From Flavobacterium silvaticum (lineage in GTDB: Bacteria; Bacteroidota; Bacteroidia; Flavobacteriales; Flavobacteriaceae), in the NCBI RefSeq assembly GCF_012911565.1, contig NZ_JAAMPU010000108.1, forward strand, positions 186,001 through 250,000: a DNA stretch of 64,000 nucleotides, in the 5' to 3' direction. Made by a program: the position numbers and the translations under genes. How positions within the stretch are numbered: position 1 is the stretch's first letter; every line of letters starts with the position of its first letter. A model generated the notes under the pieces. That model was not told where the DNA came from. It saw only the letters and a list, made by a program, of their open reading frames with translations, and did no database searches. Below are positions 47,196-55,360 of the stretch, piece by piece.

Positions 47196-48112
47196 TAGTC
47201 GATTTTTCCTGATGTTAGTTCCATAAACCATTCTTCAAGCCCATCCTGGATTTTGACTTCGTAAAGCTTTGCTCCTTCAGACAGTAGTTTCTGCATAAAA
47301 CCGGGAATGGAATCTTTATCCGGAAGCAGCAGTGAGAGTTTATCGGCAGAAATCATTTCGACTTCTGAATAAGTCCCGGAAAGTTTGTCTTTCCATACAG
47401 CCGCATCTGAAAGCGTCAAGGATACGCGGCATTTGCTGAATTGGGACGATAATTGCGCCATAGATCCTTCAAACCGCAACTTCCCTTTTGCGATGATCCC
47501 AATATGCGTACACATTTTTTCGATTTCGCTGAGCAAATGGCTCGACACAAAAATACTGACGCCGTGTTCCTGGTTCAGCTTGACCAAAAGCATTCGTATT
47601 TCTACAATTCCGGCCGGATCGAGTCCGTTTACGGGTTCGTCGAGCAGCAGTAATTCCGGTTCGCTGAGCAATGCCATCGCGATTGCCAGACGCTGTTTCA
47701 TTCCAAGTGAATAGGCTTTTGCCTTTCGGTTCCGCGCATCGTACAATTCAACAATTTTGAGGATTTCGTCGATGCGGCTTTCTGAAATGCCTTTGATTCT
47801 GGCAATGTATTTCAGGTTGTCTTTTCCGGACAGATGCAGGTATAAAGCCGGGCTTTCGACCAATGCACCGATTCGCGAAAACATATCAGGCATTTGCTCG
47901 TTGATGAGTTTTCCGAATAGCGATATGGCATTGGAGTCGTCGGGGATAATTCCGGTAAGCAGTCGCATGGTTGTGGATTTTCCGGCTCCGTTCGGGCCAA
48001 GAAAGCCGTAAATGCTGCCTTTTGGGACATTGAGGTTCAAATTCTCAATCGCAGGGCGCTTTTTCGAATACCGAAAATTGAGCCCCGAAGTCTGGATGAT
48101 GTTTTCGGGCAT
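47195..48112 (-). CDS. ABC transporter ATP-binding protein
   Basis: 305-residue ATPase of the NatA/lantibiotic-export (ABC-2) class. Walker A GPNGAGKSTTMRLLTG, Q-loop region, signature YSLGMKQRLAIAMALL, Walker B ELLLLDEPVNGLDPAGI and the switch His in VSSHLLSEIEKM are all intact. The C-terminal extension (about 215-305) is that typical of this class. It is the partner of the permease-thioredoxin fusion encoded immediately downstream with a one-base overlap. Confidence 0.95.
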   Translation of the reverse strand: MPENIIQTSGLNFRYSKKRPAIENLNLNVPKGSIYGFLGPNGAGKSTTMRLLTGIIPDDSNAISLFGKLINEQMPDMFSRIGALVESPALYLHLSGKDNLKYIARIKGISESRIDEILKIVELYDARNRKAKAYSLGMKQRLAIAMALLSEPELLLLDEPVNGLDPAGIVEIRMLLVKLNQEHGVSIFVSSHLLSEIEKMCTHIGIIAKGKLRFEGSMAQLSSQFSKCRVSLTLSDAAVWKDKLSGTYSEVEMISADKLSLLLPDKDSIPGFMQKLLSEGAKLYEVKIQDGLEEWFMELTSGKID

Positions 48113-48195
48113 TTTGTATGTTTGGTTCGGTTCTAAAGATAACGATAAACCATAGTATCAATTGCCGGATTTTACGTTCTTTGCAAAAAAAAGCA

Positions 48196-48405
48196 ATGGA
48201 CGTTAAAGACAGCAACGGTGCAATTTTAAAGGACGGCGATTCAGTGACAGTCATTAAAGATCTCAAAGTGCGCGGATCGTCAGATGTGATCAAACGCGGG
48301 ACAAAAGTCACCAACATAAAATTGACCGATGATCCTGCTGAAATAGATTGCCGTGTCAATAAAACCGCTATGGTATTGCGGACGGAATTTGTCAGGAAAG
48401 CATAA
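48196..48405 (+). CDS. PhnA/YjdM-domain protein
   Basis: 69-residue cytoplasmic protein made only of the C-terminal PhnA/YjdM domain: VKDSNGAILKDGDSVTVIKDLKVRGSSDVIKRGTKVTNIKLTDDPAEIDCRV. The N-terminal zinc ribbon of full-length YjdM is absent, as in many Bacteroidota homologues. Despite the old name (alkylphosphonate uptake), a role in phosphonate use is not established. The ATG at MDVKDSNGA is chosen because the family begins there. Confidence 0.85.
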   Translation: MDVKDSNGAILKDGDSVTVIKDLKVRGSSDVIKRGTKVTNIKLTDDPAEIDCRVNKTAMVLRTEFVRKA

Positions 48406-48484
48406 TGGTTAACGATTGACAGATAATGGTTAACAGTTTAATTATTTGCAGGAAAAATGACTCTGAACTTATCGATCAAATAAA

Positions 48485-48515
48485 AAATCCAGCCCGTCGT
48501 GAGCTGGATTTCTTA
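48485..48515 (-). terminator. Terminator of the tonB gene (possibly bidirectional)
   Basis: 9-bp stem AAATCCAGC / GCTGGATTT with a 9-base loop; A-run on the left gives T's on the minus strand, TTTCTT on the right. Confidence 0.75.
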
Positions 48516-48533
48516 TTAATAATTTTGGGATTC

Positions 48534-49385
48534 TTATCGTATTTGAACCGAAATAGGAAGCGTATAGGCTGTCCGTACTTTTTGTCCTTTGTAAATTCCC
48601 GGCTCCCATTTGACGCGCATGGTTTTTAGAACACGGATGGCTTCTTTATCCAATCCGTAACCGGGATTATTCAGGGCTTTGATGTCGGTGATTGAACCAT
48701 CTTTCTCAACCACAAACTGAACCATTACCCGCATGACCTGGCCAGATCTGTCGTCCATTTCCGGCGTATGGAAATTATCGCGGACTTTTTCGTAGAACTT
48801 CCCAAGGCCGCCAGGGAATTGTGGTTGACGATCTAAGAGAACAGATGCCACTTTACCATCCACGCCAATTGCAGGATCAAGACCGGGTTTTTCAGTTCCC
48901 GGGCTAGCAGTTCCGTTAATCCCTGTTTCCGGATTCTTTGCTTCTGTGCCATTTTCAGAGCCTTCCGGGTTCGCTTTTGGTTTTTCGGCTTCTTTGTTGG
49001 TTTGTATATCGACAGGTTTTTCAGTCGGCTTTACAATTTCAGGATTTTTTAGCTTTTCTTTTGGAATTTCTTCATCTGTTCGCTCCACCTTTTTTGACGG
49101 AGGTACTACATTTGGTTTCGGCTTTTCGACTGGAAATCTGTAGGATGAAACAACGATAGTATCACGGGTTGCCCCTGTGCCATCATTTTCAGGCGGAACA
49201 GATTTGAATGAACTCAAAAGCGACAGAAGAACGACGGCAATTCCAATTCCTCCGGAACCGAGGAACAGTGCAATTAAAGTGGTCTTTCCGTTTTCCTGCC
49301 GCAACTGATAGGCTCCATACGCTTGATTGCGGCCTTCAAAAACAAGGTCGATCCACTTTTTCTCAAAAATACTGATGTTTGACAT
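48534..49385 (-). CDS. Energy transducer TonB
   Basis: 283-residue protein linking the proton motive force to outer-membrane receptors. One N-terminal membrane segment (about 33-56, TTLIALFLGSGGIGIAVVLLSLL), a long Pro/Glu/Lys-rich periplasmic spacer (about 75-175), and a C-terminal TonB domain (QFPGGLGKFYEKVRDNFHTPEMD...GQVMRVMVQFVVEKDGSITDIKALNNPGYGLDKEAIRVLKTMRVKWEPGIYKGQKVRTAYTLPISV). The N-terminal FEGRNQAYGAYQLR motif is usual in flavobacterial TonB. ExbB/ExbD are not in the window. Confidence 0.94.
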   Translation of the reverse strand: MSNISIFEKKWIDLVFEGRNQAYGAYQLRQENGKTTLIALFLGSGGIGIAVVLLSLLSSFKSVPPENDGTGATRDTIVVSSYRFPVEKPKPNVVPPSKKVERTDEEIPKEKLKNPEIVKPTEKPVDIQTNKEAEKPKANPEGSENGTEAKNPETGINGTASPGTEKPGLDPAIGVDGKVASVLLDRQPQFPGGLGKFYEKVRDNFHTPEMDDRSGQVMRVMVQFVVEKDGSITDIKALNNPGYGLDKEAIRVLKTMRVKWEPGIYKGQKVRTAYTLPISVQIR

Positions 49386-49810
49386 GATACAGGTTTTAAA
49401 TTGGTTAAGTAGCTGTGTTACATGTTCGAAATCGATTTAGGTTAACAACTATATTATGGTGCATAAAATTGTGTTGAAGTACACATTTTTTATTGATGCT
49501 TCTTTTGGGGAAAAGGTTGGGACGGAATTGAATTTTAACAGATTTATTTCAAACGGAAAAAGATAAAATTTTTAGAAAATCAGGTTGGTTCGGAATAGCC
49601 GCTCGCGTTTGCTTCGCCAGTTCGCTATCGCTCGTGTGGGATTGAGACATTTTTGTCTGAGCTCTTTTTGCGCTGATGAAAGTTAAAAGGCTGTAGATAT
49701 TTTTACAAGAAGTAGAAAATGACCGGATGCAAAAAAGCGAGTGCCAACAAGCCCGGCGGCAGCCAGACATAAGTTCCTTTTAGCAGAAAGGTTAAGGCCG
49801 ACACAACGCC
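49386..49810. other. Gene-free stretch between tonB and the sigma factor
   Basis: Holds the tonB upstream region and a segment (about 49580-49770) with a 73-codon minus-strand frame (reading MSGCRRACWHSLFCIRSF...). It has no domain and an unusual Cys/Arg/Ser composition; I regard it as non-coding, possibly repeat-derived sequence. Confidence 0.4.
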
Positions 49811-50359
49811 CTACTTCTTACTCTCAATAACCTCAGCCAGCAGTTTCTTGGCCCGAAGCAACTTAACTTTAACGTTCGTAAGTGGTTCACCCAGCACATC
49901 GGCGATTTCCTGATAACTGAGTTCCTGGAAATAACGAAGCTGGATGACTTCCTGGTAATGCGGTTTGAGCTGCTTGATGCAATGCAGCAGGTTGGAAAGA
50001 TTTTCGCTGCGGATGAGTTGATCCTCGGCCGATGGTTCTGTATCAGCCACGTCATAAGCCGGATTGTCGTCGTCATTACCAATGTCAAGAAAATGGGCTT
50101 TGCGTTTGCGCAGCATGTCGATATGGACATTCTTGGCAATGGCGATGAGCCAGGTATTGAATTGGAATTCCGGATTGTAGGTTGAAATTTTGTCGAAGGC
50201 TTTCGCGAAGGTTTCAATGACGATATCTTCGGTATCAGCTTCGTTTTCGGTGCGCTTGATCATAAAGCCGTACACCTCGTTCCAGTAATAATTCAGCACA
50301 TACGTAAAGGCCGGCTGGTCACCTGTTTTTGCCTTTTCGATGTACTCACCTATTTCCAA
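49811..50359 (-). CDS. ECF-type RNA polymerase sigma factor
   Basis: 182-residue sigma-70 family factor of the ECF group with only regions 2 and 4. Region 2 (about 15-90) includes FTYVLNYYWNEVYGFMIKRT...DTEDIVIETFAKAFDKISTYNPEFQFNTWLIAIAKNVHIDMLRKRK; region 4 (about 125-178) includes LPHYQEVIQLRYFQELSYQEIADVLGEPLTNVKVKLLRAKKLL. No adjacent anti-sigma gene was found. Its 5' end overlaps the upstream glycosyltransferase gene by ten bases, so it is co-transcribed. Confidence 0.94.
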   Translation of the reverse strand: MEIGEYIEKAKTGDQPAFTYVLNYYWNEVYGFMIKRTENEADTEDIVIETFAKAFDKISTYNPEFQFNTWLIAIAKNVHIDMLRKRKAHFLDIGNDDDNPAYDVADTEPSAEDQLIRSENLSNLLHCIKQLKPHYQEVIQLRYFQELSYQEIADVLGEPLTNVKVKLLRAKKLLAEVIESKK

Positions 50360-51453
50360 TGCACTGGTTTTGAGAAAATATTACTGATAAAGATATTCAA
50401 TTGTGCCCAAATTAGGACGATTTCCATAATCGGGAAAAAGTAGATCGTGTCTTTTTCTTTGAGTTTGCCCGCAGCTAATCCGATGGTCAGCCAAGTGAAA
50501 AGATATCGGAAAGCAATTATCGAAACTACGATAATCCATTGAAACTGGAACGCCAGCAAAACAGCGAACAACGGAAAGAAAGATAATTGAACGGTATAAA
50601 ACAACCCGAGTTGGAATTTGTCGAATGATTTATAGTGCTTGGCAGTTGAGACATGCCGACGCTTTTGACGGAACCATTCTTTCCAGGTTTTCTTGGGTTC
50701 GGAATAGGTAACACCTTCTTTGGCCCAGCAAATCGCGGTATTTGCAGCGGTTGCCGCCTGGTTGATAAACAAGTCGTCATCGCCCGAACGTATTTTCATA
50801 TGGTCGATGAATCCGTTGACATTAAAGAATTCCTCCTTTTTATACGCGAGGTTTCTCCCTACGCCCATGTAAGGTTTCCCGATTTTAGCCCATGAAAAAT
50901 ATTGGACTGCTGTAAGCAATGTCTCGAAACGTATCAGTTTATTGAGAAATCCAGGCAGTTTATCGTAAGCCCCATAACCCAGGACAATGGTTTTCGTCTG
51001 CGTAAAATGAGATGTCATTTCCATGATCCATTGGTTCGACTGCGGACGGCAATCGGCATCGGTAAACAATAAATATGGTTTTTTTGCGGCTTTGATTCCA
51101 AGCGTCATAGCGAATTTCTTATTTCCCCAGAACGCTTCGTTGTTCTCGACTTTTACAAGCCTGACGTTTGCATATTGCTTTTCGAATTCTTCGAATAAAT
51201 CCAGTGTCCCATCGCTCGAAGCATCATCAATCAATACAATTTCAAAATCGGGATAATCCTGGGTGGCCAGCATCGGCACGAATTCCCGAACGTGGTCTTC
51301 TTCATTTTTGGCACATACGATCACTGAAACCGGGATGCGTTTAGGCGTACTTTTCTGGGGCTTTGCATAGGCGAATTTTCCAAAAATCAACACGTAATAA
51401 ATGAGTTGGATAAAAACGACGGCAATGAAAACGCAGAGTAAAATTAACAACAT
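50350..51453 (-). CDS. Family 2 glycosyltransferase, membrane-bound
   Basis: 367-residue processive-type GT2 enzyme. An N-terminal membrane anchor (MLLILLCVFIAVVFIQLIYYVLIF) precedes the GT-A domain (about 43-260: VSVIVCAKNEEDHV, LIDDASSDGT, the metal-binding TDADCRP, SGDDDLFINQAA and the acceptor-side KEWFRQKRRH motif). Two C-terminal membrane segments follow. The sugar and acceptor are unknown. Operon with the ECF sigma gene downstream. Confidence 0.92.
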   Translation of the reverse strand: MLLILLCVFIAVVFIQLIYYVLIFGKFAYAKPQKSTPKRIPVSVIVCAKNEEDHVREFVPMLATQDYPDFEIVLIDDASSDGTLDLFEEFEKQYANVRLVKVENNEAFWGNKKFAMTLGIKAAKKPYLLFTDADCRPQSNQWIMEMTSHFTQTKTIVLGYGAYDKLPGFLNKLIRFETLLTAVQYFSWAKIGKPYMGVGRNLAYKKEEFFNVNGFIDHMKIRSGDDDLFINQAATAANTAICWAKEGVTYSEPKKTWKEWFRQKRRHVSTAKHYKSFDKFQLGLFYTVQLSFFPLFAVLLAFQFQWIIVVSIIAFRYLFTWLTIGLAAGKLKEKDTIYFFPIMEIVLIWAQLNIFISNIFSKPVHWK

Positions 51454-51551
51454 AGGGATGGGTTGGAAATGGGTGCAAAGATAATCAGCAATTAATAATG
51501 AATAATTAATAGTTAATAATTAATAATTTTTTAGGCGTGTCCTGAAGGCCG

Positions 51552-51648
51552 GGCTGGAGGCAGTCACTTTTTGGAAAGCTAAAGGAGCTTGCCAAAAGAG
51601 CTCCGACAATGCCACCATCCCTCACGCACGCGAAGTAACTTTTGGGTA
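51552..51648 (+). repeat. Dispersed intergenic repeat B, copy 1
   Basis: About 95 bases alignable with 55238-55332: GGCTGG.GG.AGTC, CTTTTTGG, CTAAAG, AAAAGAGCTCC, CCATCC and TCACGCACGCG in the same order. It contains a hairpin (left arm 51568-51580, right arm 51586-51597). Confidence 0.8.
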
Positions 51649-51727
51649 AAATAATCTGATTTATCGCGAGACAAATACAGTCAGAAAAAAAATCCAAAAA
51701 ATTTGCCCATTCAAAACAAATTTACAT

Positions 51728-51750
51728 ACTTTGCAATTCAAAGTACTTTA
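51728..51750 (+). promoter_or_regulatory. Palindromic operator, copy 1
   Basis: ACTTTG (51728-51733), five bases, CAAAGT (51739-51744), then ACTTTA (51745-51750), ending two bases before the ATG of the membrane protein gene. The same arrangement recurs at 52770-52792. Likely the binding site of the winged-helix regulator encoded between the two copies. Confidence 0.75.
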
Positions 51751-51752
51751 AT

Positions 51753-52373
51753 ATGGAAAACAATCAGTACCTCGACGACCTCAAAGACATCAGACGCATG
51801 ATGAACCAGAGTACGCAATTCCTTTCCCTAAGCGGATTGGCAGGCATACTTGCAGGCTGCTACTCTTTGATTGGTGCCTTTGTCGCCAAACAAATCCTCA
51901 ATGAACACCGCGGTTATTACGTCACGCTGGAAAGCACCACATTCCGTAATATCGTACTTATCGCACTTGGTGTACTTGTCCTTTCCATCGTCACAGCCAT
52001 GGCACTGACTTTTTCCAAAGCCAAAAAGAATAACGAAAGTTTCTGGAACACATCCTCTAAACGATTGTTGCTCAACTTCCTGATTCCGCTTGGAACCGGA
52101 GGCATTTTTTGCCTGTTGTTACTACGGCACCAGGTGTACGGTTTGATTGCACCAGTTACGCTGATCTTTTATGGCCTGGCCTGCGTGAATGCCAGTAAAT
52201 ATACCATGGGAGATGTTCGCTATCTTGGCCTCAGCATTACTATTTTGGGTCTCATCTGCACCGAATTTTCAGGTTACGGTTTATACTTTTGGGCACTGGG
52301 CTTTGGTGTATGCCATATCATTTACGGAAGCATCATGTATTATAAATATGATCTTAAGAGAGCTAATAATTAA
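51753..52373 (+). CDS. Six-segment membrane protein
   Basis: 206-residue integral membrane protein, not assigned to a named family; hydrophobic segments at about 23-46, 66-86, 105-124, 128-146, 154-170 and 172-193. The N-terminal cytosolic start (MENNQYLDDLKDIRRMMNQSTQFLSLSGLAGILAGCYSLIGAF) is a pattern often seen in Bacteroidota next to a winged-helix regulator. It is preceded directly by operator copy 1 and followed by the regulator gene, so it is probably the first gene of an autoregulated pair. Confidence 0.8.
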   Translation: MENNQYLDDLKDIRRMMNQSTQFLSLSGLAGILAGCYSLIGAFVAKQILNEHRGYYVTLESTTFRNIVLIALGVLVLSIVTAMALTFSKAKKNNESFWNTSSKRLLLNFLIPLGTGGIFCLLLLRHQVYGLIAPVTLIFYGLACVNASKYTMGDVRYLGLSITILGLICTEFSGYGLYFWALGFGVCHIIYGSIMYYKYDLKRANN

Positions 52374-52454
52374 TAATGAACAACACTTGGTACAGAAGTT
52401 TATTTATATCGATTGTAATTTTTAATTATTAATTATTCATTGTTAATTGACCCT

Positions 52455-52751
52455 GTGAAAAACATCATCCAAAATATAAACAAAGCGTTTGATCACCGGA
52501 TACGATTAGGCATCATGTCTATCTTGATGGTGAATGAATCTGCCGATTTTGGGACGTTGAAGGAATTACTGGGAACGACCGACGGCAATCTTGCTTCACA
52601 CGCAAAAGCACTCGAAGTCGAAAATTACATAGTTGTGGAAAAACAATTCATCGGACGAAAACCAAATACCAGTTACAAGGCCACAAAATCGGGTCGGGAA
52701 GCATTTGAAGCCCACATTGATGCTATCGAAAAACTGATACGCAAAAGCTAA
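52455..52751 (+). CDS. Winged-helix transcriptional regulator
   Basis: 98-residue DNA-binding protein of the MarR/ArsR-like winged-helix type (HTH_34-like family): INKAFDHRIRLGIMSILMVNESADFGTLKELLGTTDGNLASHAKALEVENYIVVEKQFIGRKPNTSYKATKSGREAFEAHIDAIEKLIRKS. The recognition helix is about LLGTTDGNLASHAKALE and the wing RKPNTSYKAT. A GTG start is preferred; an in-frame TTG five codons earlier is possible. It carries no ligand-binding domain. Lies between two identical-type operators, so it presumably represses both flanking transcripts. Confidence 0.82.
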   Translation: MKNIIQNINKAFDHRIRLGIMSILMVNESADFGTLKELLGTTDGNLASHAKALEVENYIVVEKQFIGRKPNTSYKATKSGREAFEAHIDAIEKLIRKS

Positions 52752-52769
52752 CTTTTTTTTTGATTTTAA

Positions 52770-52792
52770 ACTTTGAAATACAAAGTACTTTA
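52770..52792 (+). promoter_or_regulatory. Palindromic operator, copy 2
   Basis: ACTTTG (52770-52775), five bases, CAAAGT (52781-52786), ACTTTA (52787-52792), one base before the ATG of the DUF1361 gene. Same half-sites and spacing as copy 1; only the spacer differs. Confidence 0.75.
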
Positions 52793-52793
52793 T

Positions 52794-53462
52794 ATGATAA
52801 ATTCCAGATTCAACGATTCTTCTCGGGACAGCATTTTACTGCTGATTTTGTTCTGCTTCCTCCTTTTGATTGTCCGAATGTGTTTCACAATGACACATCA
52901 TTACGCTTTTTTGATCTGGAATCTGTTCCTGGCGTGGGTGCCGATTGTCATTGTCAACTATTTAATAAACCGACGCAACATTAAAGGAATCAAGCTCATA
53001 CTGACTTTTATCACCTGGCTGCTGTTTCTGCCAAACGCACCTTATCTCATTACAGATCTATTGCATTTCAGGCACACGGCAAACATGACAGCTTGGTTCG
53101 ATGTATTGCTGCTGTCGGCTTTCGCTATTAGTGGATTGCTTTTCGGGCTTGTCGCCTTGTTTCGGATGCAGCAAATACTGAACTCGAGAATCGGTAAAAA
53201 ACAGGCGGATATACTGATATTCTTCTCAGCGGTTTTATCAGGCTTTGGCATTTACCTCGGCCGATTCGAACGATACAACAGCTGGGATGTGATAAGTAAT
53301 CCGTTTTCTCTGGCATTTGACATCATTCGACTCTGTATAACTGCCAGAAGTGTCGGTGTTACTCTTGGTTTCGGGCTTCTGTTTTACCTGGCTTATTTCT
53401 TTATCAAATCACATTTTAAATCCAATACTTATGGAAACACTCACTCAAACACAGGAATATAA
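52794..53462 (+). CDS. DUF1361 membrane protein
   Basis: 222-residue integral membrane protein with about six hydrophobic segments, of the DUF1361 family (function unknown). Family features: LIWNLFLAWVPIVIVNYLI, WLLFLPNAPYLITDLLHF, and GFGIYLGRFERYNSWDVISNPF. The ATG directly after operator copy 2 is used; a TTG seven codons upstream would lie inside the operator. Overlaps the next gene by 32 bases. Confidence 0.88.
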   Translation: MINSRFNDSSRDSILLLILFCFLLLIVRMCFTMTHHYAFLIWNLFLAWVPIVIVNYLINRRNIKGIKLILTFITWLLFLPNAPYLITDLLHFRHTANMTAWFDVLLLSAFAISGLLFGLVALFRMQQILNSRIGKKQADILIFFSAVLSGFGIYLGRFERYNSWDVISNPFSLAFDIIRLCITARSVGVTLGFGLLFYLAYFFIKSHFKSNTYGNTHSNTGI

Positions 53463-53757
53463 TCCGCCATTTTCCGGTGAATATTCAACAGCTGTCGCCG
53501 TTGCTTCTTTTGTAATCGGTTCTGTTTTTTTTCTCGGCTACATTCTATCTCCCGACGACAACATTCTTATTGCCGGTTTTATTTACGTGATAATCGCCGC
53601 ATTTGCCAACACATTGATTTTACTCCATTTACTTTTCCTGGCTTGGATAAAACCCGGGCTTCGGCAACAGCTCTCTGTCCGTATGCTGATAGTACTGGCT
53701 AATATTCCGGTCGCATTCTTTTATTTCTGCTATTTGTTCAACCCTAACCTTTTATAA
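53431..53757 (+). CDS. Small membrane protein
   Basis: 108-residue protein with three hydrophobic segments (about 19-37, 43-68, 80-101), not recognised. The start METLTQTQEYN overlaps the DUF1361 gene end by 32 bases in another frame; the stop is two bases before creD. Its place between DUF1361 and CreD genes, with tight spacing, indicates a shared role in the cell envelope. Confidence 0.75.
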   Translation: METLTQTQEYNPPFSGEYSTAVAVASFVIGSVFFLGYILSPDDNILIAGFIYVIIAAFANTLILLHLLFLAWIKPGLRQQLSVRMLIVLANIPVAFFYFCYLFNPNLL

Positions 53758-53759
53758 TC

Positions 53760-55115
53760 ATGGAAAACCCACAAAACCAATCTCAGGAATTTCAGCCGAA
53801 AACTCCTTTCTGGCAATCTACAACCGCACGTCTTTTAATGGTCGGCGCATTGACATTGATCTTACTGATTCCATTGCTTCTCGTCGACAATCTCATATGG
53901 GAAAGATCCCAACGAAAGCAGCAGGTCGTCAAGGAAATTAGCGACAAATGGGGAACAGATGTGTATTTATATGGTCCTATCGTCAGGATTCCATACACGG
54001 TTTATGAAGAATCAGTATCGGTCAACCAAAAAACAAAAGAAACCGTAACAAGCCGCACCGCAAGCACTGAATACGCCTATTTCTTTCCGGAAGAATTGCA
54101 GAACGATTCAAAAGTCGAAACCGATAAACGCAATTATGGCAATTATGAATCTGTCGTTTATACTTCCAGAATGGACTTTAAAGGGAAATTTTCTGCGCCT
54201 GATTTTTCTTCGCGTGATATTGCCGATGCAGACATCCAATGGGACAAGGCATCGGTCGTAATCAAAACTACAAACCTTAAAAGCATCCGTGATGAAGTCC
54301 GTCTCAAACTTGGCGATTCAAACCTGACATTCGAACCGGTTTTCAACAATGCCGAAAATGACAGCGTCGACGCACTTGAAACCGGCTATTTTGATGCACG
54401 CCAACTCAAATCAGCCAGCACCTTCCAATTCAAAATGACCTACCGCGGCAGCTGTCAGCTATTGCTTGTCCCGATTGGAAAAACTACCACCGTAAGCATG
54501 CAATCGAACTGGCCGGATCCGAGCTTTACCGGAAATTTCCTTCCGGCAGACGACAAGAAAATCACCCAAAAAGGTTTTACCGCCAACTGGAAAGTGCTTC
54601 ATGTAAACCGTCCGTTCGGCCAGCAAACTTTCGGCAGCCTGCCAGATTTGGCGCGGTTCGCATTCGGAGTCAAATTCGTGATTCCCGTAGACGAATACCA
54701 ACAGAACCAACGCGCCTCAAAATACGGTTCCCTTATGATTGGCCTGACATTCCTGATCTTCTTCCTGATTCAGGTCCAGAGCAAAATCAAGATCCATATT
54801 TTCCAATATACCATGATTGGCCTCGCACTCATCATGTTCTACACCTTGCTCATTTCCATAACCGAACACAGCAGTTTTATGTTCGCTTATCTTGTCGCAT
54901 CGGCAGCGGTAATCGCCATGATTTCGCTGTATTCCATCTCGATTCTTAAAAACCGCAAGTTTCCGGCGCTTATCGGAATATCACTGACCGTGTTGTATAG
55001 CTTCATTTATGTCATCATCCAACTGGAAGATTATGCGCTTTTGTTCGGAAGCATCGGATTGTTCGCCATACTTGGAGGCGTGATGTGGGTTTCGAGAAAA
55101 ATGGAATGGAGTTGA
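53760..55115 (+). CDS. creD: CreD-family inner-membrane protein
   Basis: 451 residues, the usual CreD length. One N-terminal membrane segment (about 22-42), a large periplasmic beta-rich domain (about 45-315) and five closely packed C-terminal segments (about 322-445). Recognisable stretches are LVDNLIWERSQRKQQVVKEISDKWG, PYTVYEESVSVNQKTKETVTSRTASTEYAYFFPEEL, VNRPFGQQTFGSLPDLARFAFGVKFVIPVDEYQQNQRASKYGSLMIGLTF. CreD is linked to envelope integrity and colicin tolerance, and in E. coli it is controlled by CreBC; here no CreBC is adjacent and a winged-helix regulator takes that position. Confidence 0.93.
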   Translation: MENPQNQSQEFQPKTPFWQSTTARLLMVGALTLILLIPLLLVDNLIWERSQRKQQVVKEISDKWGTDVYLYGPIVRIPYTVYEESVSVNQKTKETVTSRTASTEYAYFFPEELQNDSKVETDKRNYGNYESVVYTSRMDFKGKFSAPDFSSRDIADADIQWDKASVVIKTTNLKSIRDEVRLKLGDSNLTFEPVFNNAENDSVDALETGYFDARQLKSASTFQFKMTYRGSCQLLLVPIGKTTTVSMQSNWPDPSFTGNFLPADDKKITQKGFTANWKVLHVNRPFGQQTFGSLPDLARFAFGVKFVIPVDEYQQNQRASKYGSLMIGLTFLIFFLIQVQSKIKIHIFQYTMIGLALIMFYTLLISITEHSSFMFAYLVASAAVIAMISLYSISILKNRKFPALIGISLTVLYSFIYVIIQLEDYALLFGSIGLFAILGGVMWVSRKMEWS

Positions 55116-55237
55116 GTTAATGGTTAACAGGTAACGAATAACAGTTAAATGATTTGGGCGTGCCGGCGGTTAGGGATTTTATGGAGCAAATAGATTAGAT
55201 AAACACCAGATCCTTTTGCACATCTTATTCCGCCGTC

Positions 55238-55332
55238 AGGCTGGCGGGAGTCGCTTTTTGGCAACCTAAAGAAGGTTGTCAAAAGAGCTCCAACAGTCCC
55301 GCCATCCTTCACGCACGCGCATGGTCAAAAGT
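55238..55332 (+). repeat. Dispersed intergenic repeat B, copy 2
   Basis: Aligns with 51552-51648. Its hairpin (left arm 55255-55267, loop AAAGA, right arm 55273-55284) keeps pairing although the stem bases differ: AAGCT/AGCTT in copy 1 is AACCT/AGGTT here. Confidence 0.8.
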
Positions 55333-55360
55333 TGATTTGCCTCCTTTTTCACGCGTTGCC

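Noticed and set aside
49549..49770. 73-codon minus-strand frame between tonB and the sigma factor
   Set aside because: Cys/Arg/Ser-rich, no domain, no promoter box; more likely non-coding or repeat-derived.
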